From contig CAIKVT010000039.1 of assembly GCA_903830945.1 (NCBI GenBank), positions 1-64,000 of the forward strand: DNA of 64,000 nucleotides, in the 5' to 3' direction. Shown in pieces: positions 25,944 to 34,853 of this stretch. Each line of letters opens with the position of its first letter. Within the stretch, counting starts at the first letter, position 1. The notes under the pieces were generated by a model. It ran no database searches. It saw only the letters and a program-made list of their open reading frames with translations, and was not told the DNA's origin. Source of the DNA: an uncultured Elusimicrobia bacterium (GTDB taxonomy: Bacteria; Elusimicrobiota; Elusimicrobia; UBA1565; UBA9628). Made by a program: the position numbers and the translations under genes.

Positions 25944-26828
25944 GTGAAAAAAGTAATTGTGCGGATTAAGGGCGGCCTTGGAAATCAGCTTTTTTGTTAC
26001 GCGGCGGCACGCAGATTGAGTTTGGTGAATGGTGCGGAGCTTGTTATCGATGATGTGACTGGTTTTGTGCGAGATTCCCTGTATCACTCCAAGTATCTAT
26101 TGGACCGGTTTAGCATTTCTGCTCGCAAAGCAACTCCGGCCGAGCGTCTGGAGCCTTTTGAGCGATATAGAAGAGGAATTAATAAATTGATTTCCAGGTG
26201 CAAGCCGTTCGCGAATCGTTTCTATGTTGAGCAGGAAGGGGATGATTCCGACGCAAGGATCTTATCTCTGGAAGTGAATAAAAATTTATATTTGGATGGT
26301 TATTGGCAAAGTGAGGATTATTTTAAAGATGTGGAAGGGGTTATTCGGAAGGATTTAAGGATCACCCCTCCTTTGGATGGGCCGAATCAGCGCATGGCGG
26401 AGGATATAAAGAATAGTTGTTCGGTTGCGTTGCATGTGCGCTGGTTTGATGCTCCTGATCAGGCACAAGTACATAATGTGGCCGTTGATTACTATAGACG
26501 CGCTATTGCTTTCCTTGAAGAGAAGCTTAAGTCGCCCAGATATTTCGTGTTTTCCAATGACCCGGAGGCTGCGCGGAAAAAGATCGACTTGCCGGAAAGC
26601 CGAGTGATTTGTGTCTCACATAATAAAGGTAATGAGAACGCGTGCGCCGATCTGTGGCTGATGACGTTGTGCCGGAATTTTATCATTGCGAATAGCACTT
26701 TCAGTTGGTGGGGAGCCTGGTTGGCGGAGTCCGATCCTGCGATCGTTGTCGTGCCGAACATCAATGTCCTTGGTGGTGCCGCATGGGCACAGACGAACTC
26801 GATCCCTTGCCGTTGGGTGCGGATCTAG
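25944..26828 (+). CDS. GT11 alpha-1,2-fucosyltransferase-like
   Basis: A 294-residue GT11 enzyme, which transfers L-fucose (or, for WbgN of E. coli O55, L-colitose) from the GDP-sugar. KGGLGNQLFCYAAAR opens the protein; the usual HxRRGD donor motif reads HVRWFD (about residue 165); NSTFSWWGAWLAE near 260 is diagnostic. GDP-L-fucose/colitose genes are at 38.8-41.9 kb. GTG at 25944 fits the family start. The 133 bases before it hold no gene; CATAAT at 25904-25909 is a weak -10. Confidence 0.85.
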   Translation: MKKVIVRIKGGLGNQLFCYAAARRLSLVNGAELVIDDVTGFVRDSLYHSKYLLDRFSISARKATPAERLEPFERYRRGINKLISRCKPFANRFYVEQEGDDSDARILSLEVNKNLYLDGYWQSEDYFKDVEGVIRKDLRITPPLDGPNQRMAEDIKNSCSVALHVRWFDAPDQAQVHNVAVDYYRRAIAFLEEKLKSPRYFVFSNDPEAARKKIDLPESRVICVSHNKGNENACADLWLMTLCRNFIIANSTFSWWGAWLAESDPAIVVVPNINVLGGAAWAQTNSIPCRWVRI

Positions 26829-26830
26829 TG

Positions 26831-27790
26831 ATGATGTCGCATGATAGGAACGATCTCGAGTCCTCCGATTGTCCTCTATGCGGGAGCGGCGGAAATCCTC
26901 GGTTTTTAAAATCCCGAGACTTTCTTTATACCAAAGAGGAGTTCTCCATCGCCAGGTGCGCTGCATGCGGCGCTCTCTACACTGATCCGAGAGTGAAGAA
27001 AGAGGCGATCGCGAAATATTATCCTTCAAAATATTCATTGTATGGCACGGAAGCCACGGCAAAAAGCCGGTTCTGTGGCTTAAGACAAACGATAGGGGCC
27101 GTCTTTGGGAACCCTAATCTAAGGATCCTTCGGCGGTTGCGGGGCTCCGGTGCTAAAAAAGTCCTGGAAATAGGGCCGGGTGATGGCGCTCTGCTGGAGC
27201 TTTTGCGGGAAAATGATTTTGAGGTTGTGGGCATAGAAACCAATGATGAGTGCGTGCGTCGTCTTAATGACCGTGGAATAAAATGCCTGAAGGCTGATTT
27301 GAACGAGGCCATGGCCTTTCTGCCGGTCAGCTCATTCGACGCGGTTATCATGCACCATGCTTTTGAGCATCTTTATGAGCCGATTCGCGCGTTACGGAGC
27401 ATTTCATCGTTGCTCATGGATCATGGGCTGCTATTGATTGCTCTGCCGGACGCTGGCTCTTGGGAAGCGCGGTTGTTTGGCCAATTTTGGAGAGGCCTGG
27501 ATCTTCCGCGTCACCTAGTGCATTACGACCGCATTACTATCCGGAAAGTGGTTTCTGATGCTGGGTTTGGCTCGATTCAGGTCGTTCCGGTCGCATTCCC
27601 ATCTTCTTTTGTGGAAAGCATCGGTTTTTATTTGTTCGGCGGGAGGATGCCGGTGTCGCTTTATTTCATGATTTTTTATCCCTTAAAAGCTGTCAGTTGG
27701 CTGACGATGCACCTGGTGGGGTCCGGCGCTATCGAGGTGTCTGCGCTAAAACTTGTTAGTCCATGTCAGGACGGAGATAAGGGAAAATGA
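26831..27790 (+). CDS. Zinc-ribbon class I SAM methyltransferase
   Basis: A 319-residue methyltransferase. An N-terminal CPLCG...CAACG pair suggests a zinc ribbon (residues ~12-40), followed by a Rossmann SAM domain with LEIGPGDGALLELL near residue 100, then HHAFEHLYEP near 155. Proteins of this kind are frequent in polysaccharide clusters and methylate sugars or repeat-unit termini. Product not known. ATG at 26831 is two bases past the previous stop. Stop overlaps the next start (ATGA). Confidence 0.82.
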   Translation: MMSHDRNDLESSDCPLCGSGGNPRFLKSRDFLYTKEEFSIARCAACGALYTDPRVKKEAIAKYYPSKYSLYGTEATAKSRFCGLRQTIGAVFGNPNLRILRRLRGSGAKKVLEIGPGDGALLELLRENDFEVVGIETNDECVRRLNDRGIKCLKADLNEAMAFLPVSSFDAVIMHHAFEHLYEPIRALRSISSLLMDHGLLLIALPDAGSWEARLFGQFWRGLDLPRHLVHYDRITIRKVVSDAGFGSIQVVPVAFPSSFVESIGFYLFGGRMPVSLYFMIFYPLKAVSWLTMHLVGSGAIEVSALKLVSPCQDGDKGK

Positions 27791-29184
27791 GATTGCTTCT
27801 TGTTAACGCAATTAATCATGCGCGACCTATTGAGACCGTATATCCGTCATTGGGATTGGGATACCTCTCCGCTTCGTTGAAACGGCACTTCCCGGAGATA
27901 GAAATCAAGATAATAGACAGGGAGGTCGAGCAGGCTATAAAAAGTTTCATGCCTGATGCCGTGGGGGTATCTTCAGTATCGCAGAATTTCGGAAGGGCTA
28001 TTGAAATAGGCGCCCTCTGCAGAAAGATTGGTATCCCGGCGTTCGTGGGGGGAGTCCATATTACGCTTCTTCCGGAATCCTTGCCCGAGGAATTCGTCTT
28101 TGGTGTATATGGGGAGGCCGAGGATACCATAGTGGATGTCGTCCGGTATCTTATGACAGATCCAAAACTCAAGACCCCGACAGCGTTGAATAACATCCCG
28201 GGCTTAGTCATTCATTCGGAAGTCCGCCCGAAACTAACTACACTGCGGCCGCTCATTGCCAAACTGGATTCCATCCCTTTCCCTGACCGCGCTCTCCTGG
28301 ACATCCCCATTGAAGAGACTACTTATCTTTTTACATCCAGGGGCTGCCCGTACAAATGTGCCTTTTGCGCATCAACCCGCTTCTGGGATAAAGTCAGATG
28401 GTTTTCTCCGGAATATGTGGTGGAAGAGATATCCCGCGTCGTTGGCATCTATAAGCCTCGGGCACTTTCATTTTATGACGACCTGTTTGTCGCGAATCTT
28501 CCCAGGCTAGAACGCATTGTGCAGCTGATCTGCGACAAAGGAATCGACAAGAAGGTCAAGTTCGGTTTTGCCTGTCGCGCGAATCTGGTGAATGAGAATC
28601 TGATAAGGATATTGAAGCCGTTGGATATTTCGATGATTTGTATGGGATTGGAATCAGGGTCAAAAAATACGCTTGAGTACCTAAAGGGGGAAAGCGCATC
28701 TCCGGAACAAAATATGCATGCCGTGGAGCTTTTGACCGGAGCAGGGATAAATGTACAGGGCACTTTCATAATCGGCAGCCCGGATGAGACGGAGAACGAG
28801 ATACTGCAGACCCTCGAATTCATAAAACACTCCAAGCTCACGAATTTCGAAGTCTATTTGCTTACACCATTTCCGGGCACCCCTGTTTGGGATTCCGCCA
28901 TAAAGATGGGCTTGGTTTCCAATCGCATGGATTGGAGTCGATTGGAGGTCGACTCGCGGAGTGATCTCGAAACCAGGGTGATCCTGTCAAAGATACCGAA
29001 GAATCGCCTTTCTGAACTGCTTGGCCTTTTTGCGCGGGAGAAGCAAAGAAGGCGACTGAAATATCTCCTAAGAACGGGGATGCATAATCCATTATTGGTT
29101 TTGGCAAAAATGCGAAGTTTCGTCTTTAAAAGTGTGGCTGGCTGGCGGCGTACAACACCTGCCCAAGCGAGGCGGGATAAATGA
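27787..29184 (+). CDS. B12-binding-type radical SAM protein
   Basis: A 465-residue cobalamin-type radical SAM protein. N-terminal B12-binding-like domain (MRLLLVNAINHARP, then FVGGVHITLLPE near residue 80), Fe-S motif GCPYKCAFC near 186-193, and barrel strands with GLESGSKNTLEYLKG. C-terminal ~70 residues are basic. It is coupled to the methyltransferase before and the GT after by four-base overlaps, so its substrate is probably the same glycan or glycolipid. Radical methylation at an unactivated carbon is one family reaction; the actual reaction is unknown. Confidence 0.85.
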   Translation: MRLLLVNAINHARPIETVYPSLGLGYLSASLKRHFPEIEIKIIDREVEQAIKSFMPDAVGVSSVSQNFGRAIEIGALCRKIGIPAFVGGVHITLLPESLPEEFVFGVYGEAEDTIVDVVRYLMTDPKLKTPTALNNIPGLVIHSEVRPKLTTLRPLIAKLDSIPFPDRALLDIPIEETTYLFTSRGCPYKCAFCASTRFWDKVRWFSPEYVVEEISRVVGIYKPRALSFYDDLFVANLPRLERIVQLICDKGIDKKVKFGFACRANLVNENLIRILKPLDISMICMGLESGSKNTLEYLKGESASPEQNMHAVELLTGAGINVQGTFIIGSPDETENEILQTLEFIKHSKLTNFEVYLLTPFPGTPVWDSAIKMGLVSNRMDWSRLEVDSRSDLETRVILSKIPKNRLSELLGLFAREKQRRRLKYLLRTGMHNPLLVLAKMRSFVFKSVAGWRRTTPAQARRDK

Positions 29185-30200
29185 AGATCTTGATTTATGG
29201 TGAGGGGTATTTCTTTGCGATAGCGCCGCAACTTAAAAAATCCCTTGAACAGTTGGATTGTGTCGTGGAACTTTTCAATTGGACATCGTACCTGTATACG
29301 GAGCGAGGGTACAATTTGAGAAACCGCATCCTTAACAGGCTGATGATGCCGGCGATTTCGGCTAAAATCAATCGTGATCTGATAGCATCCGTAAAAAACA
29401 ACAAATATGATCTGGTATTAGTGAACAACGGCTGGCATCTGATGGGCAGTACGATCGATGCTGTCAAAAAACATGCAAGGCATGTCGTTCTTTGGAGTAC
29501 GGATGAACTTTACAATAAGGCGTTTTCTTCATTTGTATATCCGGAGTCATATCTGCGATATGATTGCGTTTTTTGTCAAAGAAAACACTTGTTTGACTTT
29601 TACCGCAGCAAGGGGCTGAAAAAGCTGGCATATTTGCCTTTATTCTATTATCCGGAACATCATCCTGTGATTTTATCTGATGATGATAAAAAGGCATGGG
29701 GAAGTGATATCGCTTTTATGGGCACCTGGAGCAAAGAGCGGGAGAAAATGCTTGACGTCTTGGCGGGCTTGGATGTTCGGATATGGGGTGGATATTGGTA
29801 TAAAAGCAGCAAGGAATTCAAGAGACGATTTGCGATAACAAATAAGATCGCATGGCTGGAAGACATGGCCAAAGTCGTTAATTCCACCAAGATAATCATT
29901 GACGCCTTGACTGTCGGGCAGCACGATCAGATCAACATGAAGAATCTGCAAATACCGGCTTGCGGGGGGGCCCTGATAACGACTAGGACCGATGCGATAA
30001 CGGAATTGTTCGAGGAAGGCAAAGAAGTTATCTGCTATGATACATATGAAGAATTACGAGGGAAGTGTGAATATTACCTGCTTCATGAGGACGAGAGGCG
30101 GGGGATCGCGCTTAATGCGCATAAAAAGGTCGTTGCCGGCCCTAATGCGATAATCGATGTCGCAAAAACAATATTAGAAGTCGTCAGTGCTTTGCCTTAA
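29181..30200 (+). CDS. CgeB-like glycosyltransferase
   Basis: A 339-residue protein of the CgeB/YkvP-type GT-B group. MKILIYGEGYFFAIAPQL at the start, LVLVNNGWHLMG near residue 80, DIAFMGTWSKERE near 175 and the donor-side segment INMKNLQIPACGGALITTRTD near 253-273. CgeB-like enzymes glycosylate spore or cell-surface glycans; here it would act on the repeat unit. ATGA overlap with the preceding radical SAM gene. Moderately AT-rich. A G7 run lies at 29964-29970. Confidence 0.78.
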   Translation: MKILIYGEGYFFAIAPQLKKSLEQLDCVVELFNWTSYLYTERGYNLRNRILNRLMMPAISAKINRDLIASVKNNKYDLVLVNNGWHLMGSTIDAVKKHARHVVLWSTDELYNKAFSSFVYPESYLRYDCVFCQRKHLFDFYRSKGLKKLAYLPLFYYPEHHPVILSDDDKKAWGSDIAFMGTWSKEREKMLDVLAGLDVRIWGGYWYKSSKEFKRRFAITNKIAWLEDMAKVVNSTKIIIDALTVGQHDQINMKNLQIPACGGALITTRTDAITELFEEGKEVICYDTYEELRGKCEYYLLHEDERRGIALNAHKKVVAGPNAIIDVAKTILEVVSALP

Positions 30201-30220
30201 TATAAGGAGATAAGAACCAG

Positions 30221-31168
30221 ATGCAATCGAAATCTAAGCTAATATTCGTCACCGGCGGACTTGGATTCATCGGCAAACATTTTGTGAAGCGTTGTCTTGA
30301 TATGGGGCATTTCGTGACCAATGTGGACATGGTCAACTATGCGGCCGATCGGTTCGCTAATGAGGTTTTTAAAAAACATAATAATTACCGGCACCTTGAG
30401 GAAGATATCGCAGAGCTCGGTCACCTTCCGGAAAGCGATTTTCTGGTCAATTTCGCCGCCGAGTCGCATGTGGACAACTCCATCGCTAACAGCCGGCAGT
30501 TCTGCCATTCCAATGTCATCGGCGTGCAACGGTTATTGGAGCTGACACGCGCAAAGTCCGCCGCGGGCGCGCCTCATTTCATCCAGATTAGCACCGATGA
30601 GGTCTATGGTGATATCGTTGAAGGCAGGCATAGAGAGTCGGATCCGCTGCGGCCGTCTAACCCCTACTCGTCGACCAAGGCCGCGGCCGATATGCTGGTC
30701 TTCGGATGGGCGCGGACTTTCGGGCTCCGCTATAACATTGTCCGTATGACGAACAACTATGGACTGAACCAGTATCCGGAGAAGCTCATCCCTAAATCCG
30801 CTTTGCGCATGCGGCGCGGTCTGCCGGCGCTGCTGCAAGGTGACGGCAGCTATGTCCGTTCATGGCTACATGTGGAGGATGCTATTGATGCCATTCTCAC
30901 CATCATGCAGAAAGGGGAGTCCAACACCGTCTATAATGTGCATGGCAAGTGCGAATTGCCGAACAAGGACGTGGTCCTGAAGATTGCGGACATCCTTGGG
31001 GTGCCTGAAAAAGACGCGTATGTCCTCATCCCCAACCGCGTCGGACAGGATGTCCGCTACAGTCTTGATGATGCGCGCATCCGGGCACTGGGGTGGAAAT
31101 CTGTGCGTGATTTCGACAAGGAACTCAAGACTGTCGCTATGGAGGACGACTTCAAGCGCTTTCTCTGA
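30221..31168 (+). CDS. RmlB-like NDP-glucose 4,6-dehydratase
   Basis: A 315-residue extended SDR with all catalytic marks of RmlB: GGLGFIGKH, STDEVYGD (catalytic Asp-Glu) near residue 125 and PYSSTK (YxxxK) near 148. It would make NDP-4-keto-6-deoxyglucose, probably from dTDP-glucose made by RmlA (47178-48071). AAGGAG precedes the ATG by 12 nt. First gene of a four-gene cassette with a cupin, a C-methyltransferase and an oxidoreductase, which suggests a branched deoxysugar. Confidence 0.85.
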   Translation: MQSKSKLIFVTGGLGFIGKHFVKRCLDMGHFVTNVDMVNYAADRFANEVFKKHNNYRHLEEDIAELGHLPESDFLVNFAAESHVDNSIANSRQFCHSNVIGVQRLLELTRAKSAAGAPHFIQISTDEVYGDIVEGRHRESDPLRPSNPYSSTKAAADMLVFGWARTFGLRYNIVRMTNNYGLNQYPEKLIPKSALRMRRGLPALLQGDGSYVRSWLHVEDAIDAILTIMQKGESNTVYNVHGKCELPNKDVVLKIADILGVPEKDAYVLIPNRVGQDVRYSLDDARIRALGWKSVRDFDKELKTVAMEDDFKRFL

Positions 31169-31209
31169 CAAAGCCGGTCTTCATTGACTAAAGCTAGGAG
31201 GTAGATGAC

Positions 31210-31650
31210 ATGAGCAAGAAAGATGGTTCGCCAGAGATTTATCCGACTGGTCCTATCGTATCATTGTCTGCGCCTTTTGAAGATTCTCGTGGCGCTATTC
31301 AGACTCTGGTGGATGGGGGCATACAGTGCATTCAGGTCATCACGTCTAAGGAGCATACTGTTCGAGCCAACCACTATCATAAAATGGATTCGCATTATAT
31401 GTATGTGGTAAAAGGCGCAATGAAGTATTTCCATCGTCCGGCCGGAGGCAAGTCGGCCCCAACATGGTTGTTGGTGAAGGCGGGGCAAATGGTCTTTACT
31501 CCGCCCATGGTGGAACATGCGGTTGAATTCCTCGAAGACTCGGAATTCCTCAACATCACCGGCAAGCCGCGGGACCAGGGTACATATGAAAATGACCTCG
31601 TTCGCGTTAAACTTCATAGGCTTTCGGGCAAGATGGGCCGATTTAAATGA
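31210..31650 (+). CDS. Cupin nucleotide-sugar isomerase/epimerase-like protein
   Basis: A 146-residue single cupin domain: metal/ligand motif RANHYHKMDSHYMYV (residues ~52-66) and TPPMVEHAVEF (~96-106). Single cupins beside 4,6-dehydratases act as 3- or 5-epimerases or isomerases of 4-keto sugars (RmlC/FdtA/NovW-like roles). The 3,5-epimerase RmlC is larger (about 180 aa), so the exact activity is open. AGGAGGT lies 7 nt before the ATG, a strong ribosome site. ATGA overlap with the next gene. Confidence 0.75.
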   Translation: MSKKDGSPEIYPTGPIVSLSAPFEDSRGAIQTLVDGGIQCIQVITSKEHTVRANHYHKMDSHYMYVVKGAMKYFHRPAGGKSAPTWLLVKAGQMVFTPPMVEHAVEFLEDSEFLNITGKPRDQGTYENDLVRVKLHRLSGKMGRFK

Positions 31651-32891
31651 CGCTGCCTCACCATCACAAACGGACTGATTGTCGATTGTGTGCGTCTACG
31701 GTCCTGGAATGCGTGTTGCGCCTTACCCCTACGCCTCCGGCTAACGCGCTGGTGTCGGTTGCGGAGCGGGGTAAAGCGCAGGCAGCCTATCCGTTAGATG
31801 TTTACCGCTGTGCCGAATGCGGGCATCTGCAATTACTTGACATCGTTGACCCCGAAGTGTTGTTTACCCATTATCTTTACGTGTCGAGCACTTCTCCGGT
31901 CATGGTCGAATATCTTAGAAAACAATGTGTGTCTATTGTGCGGCGCTTGCAGCTTAAGCCTGGAGATTTGGTGGTCGAGTTCGGCTCCAACGATGGCACG
32001 CTGCTCCGGTTTTTTAAGGAGGCTGGAATGCGGGTTCTTGGCGTGGACCCGGCAGCTAATGTCGCCCCGGATTCCGCTGAGATTGAGACTGTGGCCGATT
32101 TCTTCAATGCTGAAGTAGGCGGACGCATACGGGAGAAATATGGCCGTGCAAAGGCGATTTGCGCTTACAATGTCTGTGCCCATATTGACGACTTTCGCGG
32201 GGTCATTGATGGCGTCCGTTCATTGCTCGCGCCGGATGGCCAGTTTGTGTTCGAGGTTGGCTACCTGCTAGATGTTTATCGTAAGACCTTGTTCGATACC
32301 ATTTATCACGAGCATGTGGATTTTCATCATGTTGAACCATTGAAGCTGTTTTTCTCCAAGTGCGGGCTTAATTTGATGCACGTCGAGCGCTCCGACATCC
32401 AGGGTGGCGCATTGGTTGGATACGTGGGAACTCCTGCGACGGGGCAGGCCGATGGCTCCGTTGATGATCTCATTGCGATGGAGCATGAGGCCGGGCTTCA
32501 CCGTGCCGACACCTTCCGCCGGTGGGAAGCCGCAATCGCGCAGCGAGGCGAGGAACTTATGATGCTGTTGCGTGGGCTTAGGGCTAAAGGCAAGTCCATA
32601 GCGGCTTATGGCGCGCCGGCTAAGGCCACCACACTGATGCATCATTTCGGGTTAGATAGTTCGCTGCTTGACTATATTGTTGACGACAATCCGCTCAAGC
32701 AGGGGATGCTCACCCCCGGCTTGCATATTCCTGTCTGCTCTCCAGATGTGCTCTATCAGAAAAAACCAAATTATGTTCTTATGCTTGCTTGGAATTTCGC
32801 CGCTCCTATTATCAAAAAGCACGGCCGGTATGCCGGAGGTGAGAGTCGATTCATCCTGCCGCTTCCGAACCTTGCCATCGTCGGGGAGTAG
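31647..32891 (+). CDS. Sugar C-methyltransferase (NovU/TylCIII-type)
   Basis: A 414-residue three-part SAM enzyme: N-terminal zinc-binding domain (CRLCAS ... CAECGHL), central SAM domain (VVEFGSNDGTLLRFF near residue 115) and C-terminal Methyltransf_14 domain (AAYGAPAKATTLMH near 315). This architecture is that of NDP-4-keto-6-deoxysugar C-methyltransferases (TylCIII, EvaC, NovU). HEHVDFHH near 225 holds the conserved active-site residues. It would add a methyl branch to the product of the upstream dehydratase and cupin. Coupled by ATGA to the cupin gene. Confidence 0.88.
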   Translation: MTLPHHHKRTDCRLCASTVLECVLRLTPTPPANALVSVAERGKAQAAYPLDVYRCAECGHLQLLDIVDPEVLFTHYLYVSSTSPVMVEYLRKQCVSIVRRLQLKPGDLVVEFGSNDGTLLRFFKEAGMRVLGVDPAANVAPDSAEIETVADFFNAEVGGRIREKYGRAKAICAYNVCAHIDDFRGVIDGVRSLLAPDGQFVFEVGYLLDVYRKTLFDTIYHEHVDFHHVEPLKLFFSKCGLNLMHVERSDIQGGALVGYVGTPATGQADGSVDDLIAMEHEAGLHRADTFRRWEAAIAQRGEELMMLLRGLRAKGKSIAAYGAPAKATTLMHHFGLDSSLLDYIVDDNPLKQGMLTPGLHIPVCSPDVLYQKKPNYVLMLAWNFAAPIIKKHGRYAGGESRFILPLPNLAIVGE

Positions 32892-32896
32892 CGTTG

Positions 32897-33850
32897 ATGC
32901 AAATCGGCTTGATTGGGGCCGGGCGCTGGGGTCAGCGCTATATTGAGACGATTGGTCGGATGTCGGGGATAAGCCTTGCCTACTTGGCGAGTGGAAATCC
33001 AAAGAGCGCTGCACTCGTTCCTTCGGGCTGCAGGGTAACTCCGCGCTGGCGTGATCTTATGGAAGGCGATAGCTGTCTTGACGGCATCATCATAGCTGCG
33101 CCCCCGGAGACTCACCTTGAGATAGCGACTGGAGCCATACGCGCCGGTATCCCGGTTTTGGTTGAGAAACCCATGACGCTCTCTCTACCGGATGCCGAGA
33201 GTCTTGTTAAAGAAGCAATGGATTGCGGCGTTTTGACGATGATCGGCCACACGCATCTCTTCAGTGCCGCCTTCCGCGAGTTGAAAGCAAGAGGGCGGTC
33301 TCTGGGCAGATTGAAGAACATACGATCGGCGGGTGGCGGTTGGGGGCCATTCCGTCCGGACACTCCACCGTTGTGGGATTGGGCTCCGCATGACCTCGCC
33401 ATGGCTATCGATCTCTTGGGAAATTATCCTATACGCATCGAGGTCAAGCGGACTGGGCGGATACAACAGCCAAAGGGAATTGGCGAGGCCGTTATAATAA
33501 TACTCGGTTTTGAGTCTGGGGCTCGTGCCGAAATTCATATCAGTAACATGCAGCGGCATAAACAAAGGGTGCTTGAGGTTACCTATGAGGGCGGCTCTCA
33601 AATCTATGATGACCTTGCTCCTCATAAACTTGTTTTCTGTTCTTCGTCGGGATCAACGCCGGAGCCGGTTATTATTGAACACTCCATGCCGCTTGCCAAC
33701 CTTGTGGGTGAGTTCTGCCGCGCCATAGGCGAAGGCCAGCACAGTCATCCGAGCCTGCGGTTAGGTCTGCAGGTAGTTAAAGCGCTGGCTGAATGCCAAG
33801 CGGCTCTAGATTCCGCTGAGGGGAATAAATCGACACGCTCTGTCGGTTAA
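32897..33850 (+). CDS. Gfo/Idh/MocA-family sugar oxidoreductase
   Basis: A 317-residue NAD(P)-dependent oxidoreductase. IGLIGAGRWGQRY is the nucleotide-binding loop, EKPM (Lys near residue 96) the catalytic EKP, and APHDLAMAIDLLG the H..D.. segment near 170. In deoxysugar routes this family reduces 3- or 4-keto groups. Its position after the C-methyltransferase suggests the final ketoreduction of a branched sugar, a role that a RmlD-like SDR (NovS) plays in noviose synthesis. ATG at 32897; an in-frame TTG precedes it. Confidence 0.82.
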   Translation: MQIGLIGAGRWGQRYIETIGRMSGISLAYLASGNPKSAALVPSGCRVTPRWRDLMEGDSCLDGIIIAAPPETHLEIATGAIRAGIPVLVEKPMTLSLPDAESLVKEAMDCGVLTMIGHTHLFSAAFRELKARGRSLGRLKNIRSAGGGWGPFRPDTPPLWDWAPHDLAMAIDLLGNYPIRIEVKRTGRIQQPKGIGEAVIIILGFESGARAEIHISNMQRHKQRVLEVTYEGGSQIYDDLAPHKLVFCSSSGSTPEPVIIEHSMPLANLVGEFCRAIGEGQHSHPSLRLGLQVVKALAECQAALDSAEGNKSTRSVG

Positions 33851-33865
33851 ACCTTCCAAGTTCAT

Positions 33866-34774
33866 ATGCAATCGCATATTTCTATTCCGCAAGTCTGCGT
33901 AGTTGTCCCCAATAAGGATGGGCTATCACATCTTTCCTATTCCTTGCCGTCTCTTTTTGCGTCCAGGTATCCTAATTTCCAAGTGGTTCTTGTCGACGAC
34001 AGATCCTCGGACGGGTCGGTGGAATTTGTTAAGACAGAATTCCCGACGATCCGGATTTTAAATAATCATTCAAAGCGTGGGTTCGCGGCGACCGTGAATG
34101 TCGGCGCAAGGTATGCCATCGAGCATGGGGCGGAATTTGTCGCTGTTTTCAATAGTGATATCAAAATACAGGAATGGTCGATTGCAGGCGCAGTCGACCT
34201 TTTTGCGGTCGGAAAAAATATTGGAGTCGTTGGGTTTCGTGAAATCATCGGTGATTCCGGCAGTTATTCTGCTCTTTCTGCCCCGGGGAGGGTCGCGTGG
34301 GTTGTGACGGAAAATGTCACCGGATGTTTTTTTATGGTGAAAACTTCCGTATTCTTGAAAATAGGATTTTTTGATGAAGATTATTTCATGTACGGAGAGG
34401 ATAATGATTTTTTTTACAGGGCCCGGAGGGCCGGGTTCAAAACCATCAGCGCGGATATCCCGGTTTGGCATCATGGTGAAGGGACCATAGGCGGCCGTCC
34501 GCTTCTTTCGACATGGCTCGGATATCGCAATGCTGTCCGGTTTGCAGTAAAAAACTTGGGACCGTTGGGTGTGCTGCGCATAATCGGGGTGTTATTCTAT
34601 TGCGGATGTTTTCCTCATCAAGAAGCAGAGTGCCGTGATCTGTATCTAAAAAGGTTAAGACGTTTTAATCCTCTTTTGAATCTGCTCTTGGTTGCAGCCA
34701 GTTGCGCGTGGAATCTGTTTTATCTCCCAAAGACCTTGTGGTTACGGTTTTTTCCTCTAGGTCCGCAGTCATGA
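33866..34774 (+). CDS. Glycosyltransferase family 2
   Basis: A 302-residue GT-A fold inverting glycosyltransferase: VVVPNKDG, VLVDDRSSDGS (residues ~40-50), FNSDIKI (DxD-like Asp near 93) and EDNDFFYRARRAGF (ED motif near 178). C-terminal hydrophobic segments are membrane-associating. It follows the branched-sugar cassette by 15 nt and may be its transferase. A T8 run occurs at 34408-34415. Relatives include rhamnosyltransferases. Confidence 0.82.
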   Translation: MQSHISIPQVCVVVPNKDGLSHLSYSLPSLFASRYPNFQVVLVDDRSSDGSVEFVKTEFPTIRILNNHSKRGFAATVNVGARYAIEHGAEFVAVFNSDIKIQEWSIAGAVDLFAVGKNIGVVGFREIIGDSGSYSALSAPGRVAWVVTENVTGCFFMVKTSVFLKIGFFDEDYFMYGEDNDFFYRARRAGFKTISADIPVWHHGEGTIGGRPLLSTWLGYRNAVRFAVKNLGPLGVLRIIGVLFYCGCFPHQEAECRDLYLKRLRRFNPLLNLLLVAASCAWNLFYLPKTLWLRFFPLGPQS

Positions 34775-34853
34775 GCCTGGGAATTATATGGCCCGGCTAG
34801 AATTGTGATTGTCCAATAAAGCTGCCACTTTACGAATGAAAAGGGAATAGCAT

